Origin: Celeribacter marinus
Lineage (GTDB): Bacteria > Pseudomonadota > Alphaproteobacteria > Rhodobacterales > Rhodobacteraceae
Direction: 5' to 3'
DNA length: 64,000 nucleotides
NCBI RefSeq assembly: GCF_001308265.1
Contig: NZ_CP012023.1
Span: forward strand, 310,001 to 374,000
This document shows positions 28,277 to 37,154 of this stretch, one piece after another (position 1 is the first letter of the stretch; each line of letters begins with the position of its first letter). Made by a program: the position numbers and the translations under genes. Under the pieces are notes generated by a model that saw nothing but the letters and a program-made list of their open reading frames with translations, was not told the origin of the DNA and searched no databases.

Positions 28277-28873
28277 ATGGCACGTACAGCCGCCTATGAT
28301 CGCGATGCCGCCCTTGATGCGGCCATGGCGCTGTTTTGGGACAAAGGATATCATGCAACCTCGCTCAAGGATCTTGAGGCGGGGCTACACATGAAACCGG
28401 GTAGTATTTACGCGGCCTTCACCAGCAAGGAAAACCTATATCTGTTGGCATTGGCGCGGTATTTCGAGGCCTCGCGTGCGAGTTTTCGTGCCGCCATGGC
28501 GCGCGCCGACACACCGCTCACTGGATTGGCCAATCATTTTCGCACCTTCGCAAATCTGGATCCAAGCGACAAAGCCCGCCAAGCCTGTATGGTGACAAAA
28601 ACCCTCATCGACACCCGCACAACCGACCCTGAAATTGTCGCAAAAGCCCGTGAATACCTCGGCGCGATGCATCAGGAGTTCAAAAGCTGTTTCGCACAGG
28701 CCATTGCCCAAGGCGCACTGTCACAGTCGTCTGACCCTGACCGCCTTGCACGGCGGTATCAGGCCAACATTTCGGCACTCAGGCTTGAGCTGGCGCGCGG
28801 TGCACCCGACGAGGATGTGATCGCATTGGCCGAAGACATGGCACATGAAATTGAGGCCATGACATTAGCATGA
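28277..28873 (+). CDS. TetR/AcrR-family transcriptional regulator
   Basis: A 198-residue regulator with an N-terminal helix-turn-helix (about 8-50, containing FWDKGYHATSLKDLEAGL and KPGSIYAAFTSKENLY) and a C-terminal TetR_C-type ligand domain. The N-terminus recalls the NemR / AcrR-like group that senses electrophiles through cysteines; one Cys lies at about residue 95 and another near 140. The ATG at 28277 has AAAGGA six bases upstream; the ATG five codons earlier lacks a site. It likely regulates itself and the upstream CxxC protein gene through the paired palindromes. Confidence 0.87.
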   Translation: MARTAAYDRDAALDAAMALFWDKGYHATSLKDLEAGLHMKPGSIYAAFTSKENLYLLALARYFEASRASFRAAMARADTPLTGLANHFRTFANLDPSDKARQACMVTKTLIDTRTTDPEIVAKAREYLGAMHQEFKSCFAQAIAQGALSQSSDPDRLARRYQANISALRLELARGAPDEDVIALAEDMAHEIEAMTLA

Positions 28874-28884
28874 CACTGGCGTGT

Positions 28885-29589
28885 TTACGTGCTTGATTTC
28901 GGGGCAGGGGCTGGAGTGCTCGGGTTTTTCGGGTTGGGATAGACCAGACCCGCAGAGATCACCAGTTTCGCCGCATCTTCGACCGTCATATCAAGCGTGA
29001 TGAGATCAGACCGCGGGAAAAAGAGTAGAAAGCCGGACGTGGGATTGGGCGTTGTTGGCACAAACACCGACACCATTTCCTCTTGCTGTGGTGTGCGTTT
29101 GGCAATCTCGCCTTTGGCGGTTGTCGACACAAACCCGATCGCCCAAATGCCCTTGCGCGGGTACTCTAGCAAACACGCCTCATCAAACGAGGTTTCCGTT
29201 TGCGCAAATACGGTCTCCGCAATCTGTTTGGCCCCGTTATAGATCGAGCGCACCACGGGTGTGCGATCCACAAGACCCTCGGCAAAGCGCAACAACGACC
29301 GCCCCACGAGGCCTTTCGCAATCCAGCCAACGATGATCGTGAACATCAAAAAGATGATGACGCCTACACCGCGTAGATTGATGCCGATATATTGTTCAGG
29401 TTGGAATTTCAGCGGTACAAACGTAAGCGCCCATCCGTCAACCCAGCCAATCACGGTCCAGATCACATAGGCCGTAAGCCCGATGGGGGCCACGACGACA
29501 AGACCCGTCAGGAACGACGAGCGCAACCACCCGAAAAAGCCGCTGCGACGGTGTTTTGGGAGGATATCCTCTTCGAAGGGATTGTTCAT
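28885..29589 (-). CDS. DUF502 family membrane protein
   Basis: A 234-residue protein of the DUF502 family. It has two membrane helices (about 25-48 and 73-92) around the conserved PIGLTAYVIWTVIGWVDGW stretch, then a soluble domain with the family motif VPTTPNPTSGFLLFFPRSD. The C-terminal tail is proline-rich. The function is not established. It converges on the tetR gene 11 bases away and appears monocistronic. Confidence 0.88.
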   Translation of the reverse strand: MNNPFEEDILPKHRRSGFFGWLRSSFLTGLVVVAPIGLTAYVIWTVIGWVDGWALTFVPLKFQPEQYIGINLRGVGVIIFLMFTIIVGWIAKGLVGRSLLRFAEGLVDRTPVVRSIYNGAKQIAETVFAQTETSFDEACLLEYPRKGIWAIGFVSTTAKGEIAKRTPQQEEMVSVFVPTTPNPTSGFLLFFPRSDLITLDMTVEDAAKLVISAGLVYPNPKNPSTPAPAPKSST

Positions 29590-29723
29590 TTAGATGTGTC
29601 GCTCGCTGCCTAAGGGGCCGTGCGGGTCAACCGCAGGCCTGTTGAGTTGAACTTAGGCAGCAAAGCGAGAATGCACAAGTAAACGGCGCGCGATTTAACG
29701 TGTCTTTCGCGCTATCGCACGCC

Positions 29724-30635
29724 TCAAAGGGCGTAAGCGACCGCAATTTGTGCAGCAAGGCGCGCGTTGTTGCGCACCAAGGCGATGTTCGCGACCAAGG
29801 AACGGCCTTCGGTCAACTCGAACATGCGCTGTAGCAAGAACGGGGTGACGGCCTTGGCGGCGATGCCTTGGGCCTCGGCCTCTGCGAGGGCTTGTTCTAC
29901 GTAGGGCATGATAATGTCGCGTGTGATCTCGTCGGCCAGCGGGATTGGATTAGCGACCAGTTGACCGCCCTTGAGGCCCATGGCCGCACGCGTCTTTGCG
30001 GATTTGGCGATCAATGCAGGATCATCAAGGCGCAGCGGGGCGGTAATACCGGACTCACGCGACCAAAAAGCGGGTAACGCATCTTGACCATATGCAATCA
30101 CCGGCACGCCGTGGGTTTCCAACACTTCGAGCGTCTTGGGGATATCAAGAATGGCTTTGGGACCGGCTGCAACCACGGTCACAGGCGTTTCGCCCAGCTC
30201 CAACAGGTCGGCGGAGATATCGAATGTCTCTTGGGCACCGCGGTGAACGCCGCCGATCCCGCCCGTTGCAAAGACCGAAATCCCCGCCATGTGCGCCGCA
30301 ATCATGGTTGCCGCAACGGTTGTGGCCCCTGTAGCCCCTTTGGCGATACATACCGGCATATCGGCGCGCGACACTTTCATTACGTCCGTGGCTTGGGCCA
30401 GTTCGGTGAGTTGCGCGTCCGTCAGTCCGATATGCAAGACACCGTTCAAAATCGCGATGGTCGCAGGTGTGGCCCCTGCGGCGCGCACATCGGCCTCGAC
30501 CATCTGCGCGGTCTCGACGTTTTGAGGGTAGGGCATCCCGTGGGTGATGATCGTGCTCTCCAAGGCCACAACAGGAGCGCCCGCTTTGAGGGCCGTGGCA
30601 ACTTCGGGCGAATAGGTCAGGGGCAGGGTGGTCAT
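29724..30635 (-). CDS. psuG: Pseudouridine-5'-phosphate glycosidase
   Basis: PsuG cleaves pseudouridine 5'-phosphate to uracil and ribose 5-phosphate. The 303-residue protein has the family opening ALESTIITHGMPYPQN (about 25-40) with the catalytic Glu, a conserved lysine in ADMPVCIAKGATGATTVAA, and FATGGIGGVHRGAQETFDIS. Its ATG overlaps the stop of the upstream kinase gene, so the two enzymes of pseudouridine salvage are coupled. No dedicated transporter is adjacent. Confidence 0.96.
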   Translation of the reverse strand: MTTLPLTYSPEVATALKAGAPVVALESTIITHGMPYPQNVETAQMVEADVRAAGATPATIAILNGVLHIGLTDAQLTELAQATDVMKVSRADMPVCIAKGATGATTVAATMIAAHMAGISVFATGGIGGVHRGAQETFDISADLLELGETPVTVVAAGPKAILDIPKTLEVLETHGVPVIAYGQDALPAFWSRESGITAPLRLDDPALIAKSAKTRAAMGLKGGQLVANPIPLADEITRDIIMPYVEQALAEAEAQGIAAKAVTPFLLQRMFELTEGRSLVANIALVRNNARLAAQIAVAYAL

Positions 30636-31525
30636 AGTGGTGTGTCTCCAGAAACATAGTGGGCAGCGGCTTGTAGCGCTTGGGTCAATGCGGCTTCATC
30701 ACTTGCGCCGCGCAGCTCGGCCGCGATGTGCGCGGCCATAAACGTGTCGCCCGCACCGGTGACGCGGGCCACCAAAACCTCGGGTGGGGTTTGGGTAATG
30801 AGATGACCAGCGCGTGCCAATGACGCATCGTGGCCACCATTGGTGACGAGGACACGGTGCGCGCCGAGTTCAACCAATGCTGTCGCAGCATCGGCCGCAC
30901 TGTCGAAGGCGCGATGCGCCAAAAGGCCGGCCTCTTCCAAATTGACGTACAGCGTAGCTTTGGGATGTGTGAGCAGGGGCATCAACCGCTCCGCCTTACC
31001 CGGTGAGGCGGGGGCCACACGCAGATCGGCCAAGGCAAAGACCGGCGAACGGGCAATATCGCGTAGCAATTCCGTGGTCAGATTGCCGTCCAGCGCAACA
31101 AGACCACAATAGGGGGCGTGCTCAGAGCCAAGGCGTCCATCTTTGAGCGGGCGCAAAATTTTGTCACCTGCCGCCTCAAGCGAGTGGGCATCGGCAATCG
31201 CCGCGATCAACCCGTTTGCACCCTCGATGGCCATATAGGTGTCGGTGGGCAAATCGTCGGAGCGGTAGACATGAGCGGTTTCAATCCCGCGCACGGTGGC
31301 CGCCGCGATCAATTCATCGCCCTCGGCATCCCGCCCAACGGCCGTGAGCACGGACGGCGCAAGTCCGAAGCGTGACAGGGCCATGGCAATATTCATCGCC
31401 ACACCGCCCGGCACACGCACAATGCGTCCGGGCACGTCCGATCCGACCCTCATCGAGCGGTCAGAGCGGCCAATGATGTCCCAAAGAACGGACCCGATAC
31501 AAAGGATGTCAGGATGTTGTGTCAT
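30632..31525 (-). CDS. psuK: Pseudouridine kinase (PfkB family)
   Basis: PfkB-type kinase of 297 residues expected to phosphorylate pseudouridine for PsuG. It has IGSVLWDIIGR at the N-terminus, the PfkB substrate signature GGVAMNIAMALSRFG (about 39-53) and the C-terminal ATP/anion-hole signature VTGAGDTFMAA with the catalytic Asp. The ATG at 31525 gives a normal kinase N-terminus; the long upstream open stretch runs into the rpsB promoter region and is not coding. The assignment as pseudouridine kinase rather than another nucleoside kinase rests on its overlap with psuG. Confidence 0.92.
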   Translation of the reverse strand: MTQHPDILCIGSVLWDIIGRSDRSMRVGSDVPGRIVRVPGGVAMNIAMALSRFGLAPSVLTAVGRDAEGDELIAAATVRGIETAHVYRSDDLPTDTYMAIEGANGLIAAIADAHSLEAAGDKILRPLKDGRLGSEHAPYCGLVALDGNLTTELLRDIARSPVFALADLRVAPASPGKAERLMPLLTHPKATLYVNLEEAGLLAHRAFDSAADAATALVELGAHRVLVTNGGHDASLARAGHLITQTPPEVLVARVTGAGDTFMAAHIAAELRGASDEAALTQALQAAAHYVSGDTPL

Positions 31526-31684
31526 ACGCCACAAGTCGGCGTTTTTTGACCGTTTGGCAAGAGATGGCGTGCGCTTTGGCGCAGACAGCCGCTTTTTACG
31601 GTGAAAACACCTGAAATAACCGCTATTCGTCGTGCAGGGCTTGCACAGGGCCAAAAACGCTTCTATATGCGCGATCACTTCACA

Positions 31685-31758
31685 GGCGGAGGCGGGCCTT
31701 CGAGGGAGAAATCCTCGCAAGTCCACCGGTTGGGGCAATCGCTCTGAGACCCTCCGCC
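31685..31758 (+). ncRNA. Structured 5' leader of rpsB (candidate S2 autoregulatory element)
   Basis: GGCGGAGG (31685-31692) pairs perfectly with CCTCCGCC (31751-31758), closing a domain of about 58 bases. Inside, CGAGG (31701-31705) pairs with CCTCG (31713-31717) and a second small hairpin can form at CCA/TGG (about 31723-31733). The domain ends 27 bases before the rpsB start, whose AAGGAA is just outside it. Autoregulation of rpsB by S2 through the leader is known in E. coli; that this fold does the same is an inference. Confidence 0.5.
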
Positions 31759-31785
31759 AAGGTATAAAACCGGAAAGGAAAAGAC

Positions 31786-32553
31786 ATGGGTCTTCCTGAT
31801 TTCTCCATTCGTCAGCTCTTGGAAGCTGGCGTTCACTATGGTCACCAGACACAGCGCTGGAACCCACGTATGGGCGAGTTTATCTACGGCTCGCGCAACG
31901 GCATCCACATTTTCGACCTGACACAGACTGTTCCAATGCTCGACCAAGCGTTGCAGGTTGTGCGCGATACAGCCGCTAAAGGCGGTCGTATTCTGTTTGT
32001 TGGCACAAAGCGTCAGGCCGCTGGCCCCGTGGCACAGGCCGCAGAGCAGTGTGCACAGTACTACATGAACCACCGCTGGCTCGGTGGCACGCTGACCAAC
32101 TGGAAAACCGTTTCCCAGTCGATCCAGCGTCTCAACAAAATTGACGAGACACTCGGCGGTGGCGCAGAAGGCCTCACCAAGAAAGAGCGCCTCCACATGG
32201 AACGTGACCAGACCAAATTGCAGGCGTCGCTCGGCGGCATCCGCGAAATGGGCGGTGTTCCTGACCTTCTCTTCGTCATCGACGTGAAAAAAGAGACCCT
32301 CGCAATCGCTGAAGCCAACAAACTGGGTATCCCTGTTGTGGCTGTTGTTGACTCCAACTGCCCACCGGATGGCATCGATTACATCATCCCAGGCAACGAC
32401 GATGCATCGCGTGCGATCAGCCTCTACACCGACCTCGTGGCGCGTGCCGCCCTTGACGGTATGACTGAGCAGATGGGTGCCGCAGGCATCGACATCGGCG
32501 CAATGGAAGAGGCGCTTGTTGAAGACGCCGTTGCGGACGCCGCAACCGAGTAA
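31786..32553 (+). CDS. rpsB: 30S ribosomal protein S2
   Basis: S2 is needed for S1 assembly on the small ribosomal subunit. The 255-residue protein carries the family motifs [19 protein letters not shown] (about 10-28), [25 protein letters not shown] and [18 protein letters not shown]. The acidic C-terminal tail is typical of alphaproteobacteria. It is first in the usual rpsB-tsf operon. Confidence 0.98.
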   Translation: MGLPDFSIRQLLEAGVHYGHQTQRWNPRMGEFIYGSRNGIHIFDLTQTVPMLDQALQVVRDTAAKGGRILFVGTKRQAAGPVAQAAEQCAQYYMNHRWLGGTLTNWKTVSQSIQRLNKIDETLGGGAEGLTKKERLHMERDQTKLQASLGGIREMGGVPDLLFVIDVKKETLAIAEANKLGIPVVAVVDSNCPPDGIDYIIPGNDDASRAISLYTDLVARAALDGMTEQMGAAGIDIGAMEEALVEDAVADAATE

Positions 32554-32577
32554 TCTCGACGTCGTTACAAGACTGAC

Positions 32578-32604
32578 ACGGGGGCAGGGTAAGCCCGCCC
32601 CCGT
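32578..32604 (+). promoter_or_regulatory. Intercistronic hairpin between rpsB and tsf
   Basis: ACGGGGGC and GCCCCCGT form a strong 8-base stem with a loop that can pair further (GGG/CCC). There is no T-run, so it is more likely an mRNA processing or partial attenuation element than a terminator. Confidence 0.55.
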
Positions 32605-32636
32605 AACCGTTTCAAAGAATTTACAGGAGAGCCAAC

Positions 32637-33509
32637 ATGGCAATCACTGCTGCAATGGTAAAAGAACTGCGCGAAGCAACCGCCGCAGGCATGATGGACG
32701 CTAAAAAAGCGCTGACCGAAACCGATGGCGATTTTGAAGCTGCGGTTGACTGGTTGCGTACAAAAGGTCTCGCAAAAGCTGCAAAGAAATCCGGCCGTAC
32801 CGCCGCCGAGGGCCTTGTCGCCGTCGCCGTTGAAGGTGGCAAAGGGGTCGCGGTCGAAGTGAACTCCGAGACCGATTTCGTTGCGAAAAACGCCGAATTC
32901 CAAGGCATGGTTGCCTCCATCGCTCAAGCTGCTTTGGGTGTTTCGACAACCGAAGAACTTGCTGCGGCTGATGTTGCTGGCAAATCCGTAGCCGACACAA
33001 TCACCGCAAAAATCGCGACGATTGGTGAAAACATGGGCCTGCGCCGCATGGCCACCGTTGAGGGCGACACAGTTGTGTCCTACGTCCACAACGCGGCTGC
33101 TGACGGTCTTGGCCGTATCGGCGTGCTTGTTGCACTCAAAGGCGACAATCCAGCGTTTGGCAAACAGGTTGCAATGCACATTGCGGCAGCAAACCCCGCG
33201 GCCTTGAGCGAAGCAGACATGGATGCGTCCATTGTCGAAAAAGAAAAGCAGGTTCAAATGGATATCGCTCGCGAATCCGGCAAGCCAGAGAACATCATCG
33301 AGAACATGATTGTCGGTCGTATGAAGAAATTCGTTGCCGAAAGCACACTTCTTGGTCAGGCGTTCGTGATCAATCCTGATCTCACAGTTGAGAAAGCGGC
33401 AGCTGAAGCTGGCGTTGAGATCCTCAGCTTTGTTCGCCTCGAAGTTGGCGAAGGCATTGAAAAAGAAGAAGACAACTTTGCAGCTGAAGTGGCCGCAATG
33501 CAGGGCTAA
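32637..33509 (+). CDS. tsf: Translation elongation factor Ts
   Basis: EF-Ts is the nucleotide exchange factor of EF-Tu. The 290-residue protein has the N-terminal UBA-like domain with [20 protein letters not shown] (about 8-27), the core motif TDFVAKN, and the C-terminal subdomain with [25 protein letters not shown] split over residues 200-225. AGGAG precedes the ATG. It is the second gene of rpsB-tsf and is followed by a strong terminator. Confidence 0.98.
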   Translation: MAITAAMVKELREATAAGMMDAKKALTETDGDFEAAVDWLRTKGLAKAAKKSGRTAAEGLVAVAVEGGKGVAVEVNSETDFVAKNAEFQGMVASIAQAALGVSTTEELAAADVAGKSVADTITAKIATIGENMGLRRMATVEGDTVVSYVHNAAADGLGRIGVLVALKGDNPAFGKQVAMHIAAANPAALSEADMDASIVEKEKQVQMDIARESGKPENIIENMIVGRMKKFVAESTLLGQAFVINPDLTVEKAAAEAGVEILSFVRLEVGEGIEKEEDNFAAEVAAMQG

Positions 33510-33537
33510 GCCCAGCGTTCTTTTTTAGACCTACGAG

Positions 33538-33568
33538 AGGCCGATGCAGCGATGTGTCGGCCTTTTTT
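33538..33568 (+). terminator. Terminator of rpsB-tsf
   Basis: AGGCCGA and TCGGCCT enclose a 12-base loop and are followed by TTTTTT. Confidence 0.9.
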
Positions 33569-33635
33569 GTATCTCAAGCATCTGTCTCAACGAAACCGAC
33601 ACGCGGCACCCAAAGGCACACGGCACCCAAAATTA

Positions 33636-33663
33636 AAAAGCGGCACCCGAGGGCACCGCTTTT
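33636..33663 (-). terminator. Minus-strand terminator downstream of the broken luxR gene
   Basis: AAAAGCGG and CCGCTTTT form an inverted repeat; read on the minus strand it is followed by a T-rich tail. It lies in a 367-base gap (33569-33935) that otherwise holds no gene I can support. The short element CGGCACCC occurs three times at 33604-33650, once inside this hairpin. Confidence 0.65.
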
Positions 33664-33935
33664 ATGTCTGAAACATCGCAATTTCGGGATGAGATCACGC
33701 GACAACCAGATAAATATGGGAGGGTGACGATCAGACCAATATGACCGCCCCCTGAAGGCTAACAAGCAACCCAAAACGTAGAACGATCAGAAATACCAGA
33801 CCGCGATCTACATCCAATTCCGAGGCTTAGCCTCATACACGGAATACACTCTAAGTGCACGAATTGGACCAATCTGGAAAGTGTGGAAAACCCCACCTTT
33901 GGCTAAAAAGATACTAACGAGTGCGTTTTGAAACT

Positions 33936-34696
33936 TTAGTTTGGCCGCTCTGTGAATATTTGGTTGTACACAGATGCCTTGTGAATCGCTTGAGCTGTCG
34001 TTTGGACGCCGAGGGCCTCGCGCGCGAGACGTAGGTGTTTTTCGACCGTGCGCTGCGTCAAACCAATGATCGCCGCCGCGTCCGCAATTGATTTGCCGCT
34101 GCCAACCCATTCCAGAACTTCGGTCTGGCGCGCGGTTAACACTCGGCGGGGAAGGGGCAGTGACATAATGCGCAAATGGCCACTTCGCTGATCATCGACA
34201 GATCATCCCCGTGCGCCTCCCACAACGCATCCGCCTTATCCTGATCGTCATCAAATGGCGCAAGGGCAAATCCCATGCCTGCCTTTTCGTGCGATCGTGA
34301 CGGGCGGAACCCCAAGGTCAATCCAGCCATCATCCCGTGTTGAAGGTTAAAGGCCACAACTTCCTTTTGCACGTCATCGAACGTGTGGTAGTTCTCAGAG
34401 ATCAAACGCCAAGACCGTACACCGTTGTTTTCAAGGGCCCATTTGGCCATCGGTGCCACTTTGTAGCGTTCCTGATCGAGCACAAACCCCTTGATAAACG
34501 CCGTTGGGTAGTTCGACATCACAAGGTGGTCGCCTTCGTCACCCATGCCGTTGGCCGTGCGAAAGCGCGTAAAGGCGTACATCGCCAATGGAAATCCGCG
34601 TTCCTGTATCGCCTCAAGCAAATGTTGCCATGCCGTTTCAGCCGATGTTGCATCAACGATATTGCGCAGGACATTTTGAATGTTTTTGATGGTCAC
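33936..34696 (-). pseudogene. Solo LuxR-family regulator, split by a one-base frameshift
   Basis: The upstream frame (34696 down to 34136) encodes a LuxR autoinducer-binding domain of about 185 residues, with a run of conserved aromatic and acidic residues around NYPTAFIKGFVLDQERYKVAP and VRSWRLI. The downstream frame (34175 to 33936) encodes a complete C-terminal LuxR helix-turn-helix: LTARQTEVLEWVGSGKSIAD and TQRTVEKHLRLAREALGV. The frames meet at GTGGCCATTTGCGC; adding one C to the CC run (near 34178-34181) would read Val-Ala-His-Leu-Arg and join the two halves in frame, with the His that LuxR proteins often have here. So this looks like a recent deletion or a sequencing error. A GTG at 34696 with GGAG seven bases upstream is the likely start. 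No luxI is in the window. Confidence 0.85.
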
Positions 34697-34756
34697 GTTC
34701 AATCTCCGATTGAGGTCGATTGTGTTTACCTTTGGGGTGAGTGTCAATTCGATGCA

Positions 34757-34772
34757 TCCGTATTTATACGGA
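34757..34772. promoter_or_regulatory. Palindrome upstream of luxR (lux-box-like)
   Basis: TCCGTAT and ATACGGA are perfect 7-base arms around TT, about 60 bases upstream of the luxR start. Position and dyad symmetry fit an operator for the LuxR protein or another dimeric regulator; the sequence is not a canonical lux box. Confidence 0.5.
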
Positions 34773-35192
34773 CTGACCTTATGCTACAACGCCCTAAACC
34801 TAAGATCACATGTCGCATCGGCGTTGTGTTTTGCAGTTCAACAGGGAATGCATTATTGTTTGATTACTTATTAAAAGCAGATAGTTATCGCGACATCTAA
34901 AAGCAAAAATGCAAGCCGCCGTGCGAGGTTTGTCGTTCTGGCTATATCTTAAATTTACATAATACAGATTATAAGAATAACGCTACGTTCTGAAATGCGC
35001 TTGGCTATACGTGGTAAATCATGCACGCGAGTTCACCCCCCACACCCATGTCGGCGTTGCGCAGCAACCCGTGCGCTTTGGCGTGCGCGCGCCTGTCGGG
35101 TCACTCGGTCACACCCACGTCATTGGGGGTTCCACACAGCCCTGCGTATCGCTAAACCAAGTTGACGAAAACCAACCAACGGACGCGCGCGC
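34773..35192. other. Long intergenic region between luxR and ccmI
   Basis: No gene is supported in these 420 bases. The part from about 34840 to 35000 is clearly richer in A and T than its surroundings, and the part nearest ccmI has several GTGTG/CACAC-like repeats (for example CACACCCATG at 35039 and CACACCCACG at 35110). It probably holds the promoters of luxR and ccmI. Confidence 0.5.
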
Positions 35193-36428
35193 ATGACATT
35201 CTGGATTATCACCCTTGTGATTGCACTTTTGGCTACGGCCCCCTTGGTGGTGGCGTTTCGACGTGCGCGTGGCCTTGGTCGGCTTGATACATCCAAAGCA
35301 GATGTCGAAATGAGCGTCTACCGTGACCAATTGTCCGAAGTGGATCGTGATTTCGAGCGTGGCGTGTTTTCGCCCGAAGATGCCAAACGCGCCAAATTAG
35401 AGATTTCGCGGCGCTTGCTTGAGGCCGATGCTGCGCGCACAGGATCGCACTCTGGTGATGGCAAAGCATCATTGTTTGGCGCGCTCGCCCTTGGCGGTGT
35501 CATTATCGGCGCAGGTCTTTGGCTTTATAATGATCTTGGTGCGCCCAACTACGAAGACTTGCCCCTGTCTCGTCGCTTTGAGATGGCGGCGCAGACACGC
35601 GCAGATCGTCCTGCCCAGATTGAGGCCGAGGCGCTTGCACGTCCGGCGGCGGCCATACAAGAGCCTGACGCGCGCCACGTTGAATTGCTCGAAAAACTGC
35701 GTTCTGCCATGATTGAACGCCCCGATGATCTACAAGGGTACATGCTCTTGGCGCGCAACGAGGCCGTGGTGGGCAATTACAAAGAGGCCTATACCGCACA
35801 ACAAGAGGTTGTACGCCTGAGGGCTTCTGCTGCCACCGCAGACGACTACGCGGATCTCGCCGACATGATGATTTTGGCCGCAGGTGGCTTTGTGTCGCCC
35901 GAGGCGGAAAATGCTTTGAGCAAGGCGCTCTCGCTTGACCCTCAAAACGGTGCTGCGATCTACTATTCGGGGTTGATGTTTGCCCAAACCGGACGTCCCG
36001 ACATGACATTTCGCCTTTGGAGTGGTCTGTTGAGCTCCTCCGCACCAGACGCCCCATGGGTGCCGCCTGTGCGGGGTCAGATCGAGGCCGTTGCTCAAGC
36101 CGCTGGCGTGAAATACACCCTACCCCCGCTTTCGAACGGTGGCGCGCTGAATGGGCCATCTGCTGAAGACATTGAAAACGCTGCAGATATGACGCCGCAG
36201 GAGCGCCAAGAGATGATCCGTGGCATGGTCGAAGGATTGTCGGCGCGCTTGGCCAATTCGGGCGGCACCGCAGAGGAATGGTCGCGCCTGATTTCGTCAC
36301 TGGCCATGCTTGGTGAAATGGACCGCGCCACAGCGATCTGGAAAGAAGCACAAGTGATTTTCGGAGCCACGCCCGAGGCGATGGCAATCGTACGCGGTGG
36401 CGCAGTTCAAGCGGGCATCGTTCAGTGA
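35193..36428 (+). CDS. ccmI: Cytochrome c maturation protein CcmI
   Basis: CcmI (CycH) presents apocytochrome c to the CcmFH haem ligation complex at the periplasmic face of the inner membrane. The 411-residue protein has the typical start with two membrane helices (about 3-20 and 92-110) separated by a cytoplasmic leucine-zipper-like loop containing [22 protein letters not shown], and a periplasmic TPR region (about 165-300) with a long C-terminal domain. The other ccm genes are not nearby. Its stop overlaps the GTG start of ruvX. Confidence 0.92.
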   Translation: MTFWIITLVIALLATAPLVVAFRRARGLGRLDTSKADVEMSVYRDQLSEVDRDFERGVFSPEDAKRAKLEISRRLLEADAARTGSHSGDGKASLFGALALGGVIIGAGLWLYNDLGAPNYEDLPLSRRFEMAAQTRADRPAQIEAEALARPAAAIQEPDARHVELLEKLRSAMIERPDDLQGYMLLARNEAVVGNYKEAYTAQQEVVRLRASAATADDYADLADMMILAAGGFVSPEAENALSKALSLDPQNGAAIYYSGLMFAQTGRPDMTFRLWSGLLSSSAPDAPWVPPVRGQIEAVAQAAGVKYTLPPLSNGGALNGPSAEDIENAADMTPQERQEMIRGMVEGLSARLANSGGTAEEWSRLISSLAMLGEMDRATAIWKEAQVIFGATPEAMAIVRGGAVQAGIVQ

Positions 36429-36898
36429 GCGGCCTGATATTCGACGACATAGGCGCGTTTAAGGCCACCCTGCCCGCAATGCGGTCTGTGGCGGGCTTGG
36501 ATTTGGGCGATAAAACCATTGGCGTGGCGATCTCGGACCGCTTGCTCACGGTTGCCACCCCGACAGACACGATCCGGCGTAAAAAATTCGGTGTGGACGC
36601 GGAAAGCTTGCTCGCCCTTTTGACGGCGCGCGAGGTCGGCGGGATCATATTGGGCCTGCCGCGCAATATGGACGGATCAGAGGGACCACGGTGTCAAAAG
36701 ACGCGGGCCTTTGCGCGCAACCTGTCGCAACTCACCCCCCTGCCGATCACCTTTTGGGACGAACGCCTGTCCACTGTCGCGGCTGAGCGCGCCATGTTGG
36801 AGGCCGATATGTCACGCGCCAAACGGGCCGAAAAGATCGACCAAGTGGCCGCCAGTGTGATTTTGCAAGGCGCGTTAGATCGCTTGCGGAATATTTGA
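36425..36898 (+). CDS. ruvX: RuvX/YqgF family Holliday junction resolvase-like protein
   Basis: A 157-residue RNase H-like nuclease of the YqgF family, implicated in 16S rRNA 5'-end maturation and in recombination. It shows the first catalytic Asp in [16 protein letters not shown] (about 23-38), [13 protein letters not shown] and [12 protein letters not shown] with the second acidic pair. The start is a GTG overlapping the ccmI stop; about 20 residues precede the conserved core, which suggests an alternative internal start. DUF1289 follows by one base. Confidence 0.92.
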   Translation: MSGLIFDDIGAFKATLPAMRSVAGLDLGDKTIGVAISDRLLTVATPTDTIRRKKFGVDAESLLALLTAREVGGIILGLPRNMDGSEGPRCQKTRAFARNLSQLTPLPITFWDERLSTVAAERAMLEADMSRAKRAEKIDQVAASVILQGALDRLRNI

Positions 36899-36899
36899 C

Positions 36900-37151
36900 A
36901 TGAACAGCAATGAGAGCCGCAAGGTCTGGTCGCGGGCCGAAATTGAAAGCCCTTGCACCAATGTGTGCCAGATTGATCCTGATACCCGTTTGTGTCTGGG
37001 CTGTGCGCGCTCGATTGACGAGATTGGCGCATGGGGCAGTTTGAGCGCCGAGGCGCGCCGCACCATTATGGCCGAGCTGCCCACGCGTCAGATCAGTACC
37101 GGCAAACGCAAAGGCGGCCGTGCGGCGCGCCTCAAACGCAAATCGGTCTGA
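36900..37151 (+). CDS. DUF1289 small cysteine-rich protein
   Basis: An 83-residue DUF1289 protein with the cysteine pattern CTNVCQIDPDTRLCLGCAR (four cysteines, about 19-35), which looks like a metal-binding knuckle, followed by a helix with the conserved EIGAWGSLS. The C-terminus is very basic and may bind nucleic acid. The function is unknown. It is the last gene of the ccmI-ruvX unit and converges on the TauE/SafE gene. Confidence 0.85.
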   Translation: MNSNESRKVWSRAEIESPCTNVCQIDPDTRLCLGCARSIDEIGAWGSLSAEARRTIMAELPTRQISTGKRKGGRAARLKRKSV

Positions 37152-37154
37152 GCC

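Noticed and set aside
31526-31867. Open extension upstream of psuK reaching toward rpsB
   Set aside because: It runs through the rpsB leader and lacks kinase similarity; the ATG at 31525 gives the normal N-terminus.
33569-33935. A CRISPR array from the repeated CGGCACCC unit
   Set aside because: The units are 8 bases with irregular spacing and no direct repeats of CRISPR length; no cas gene is in the window.
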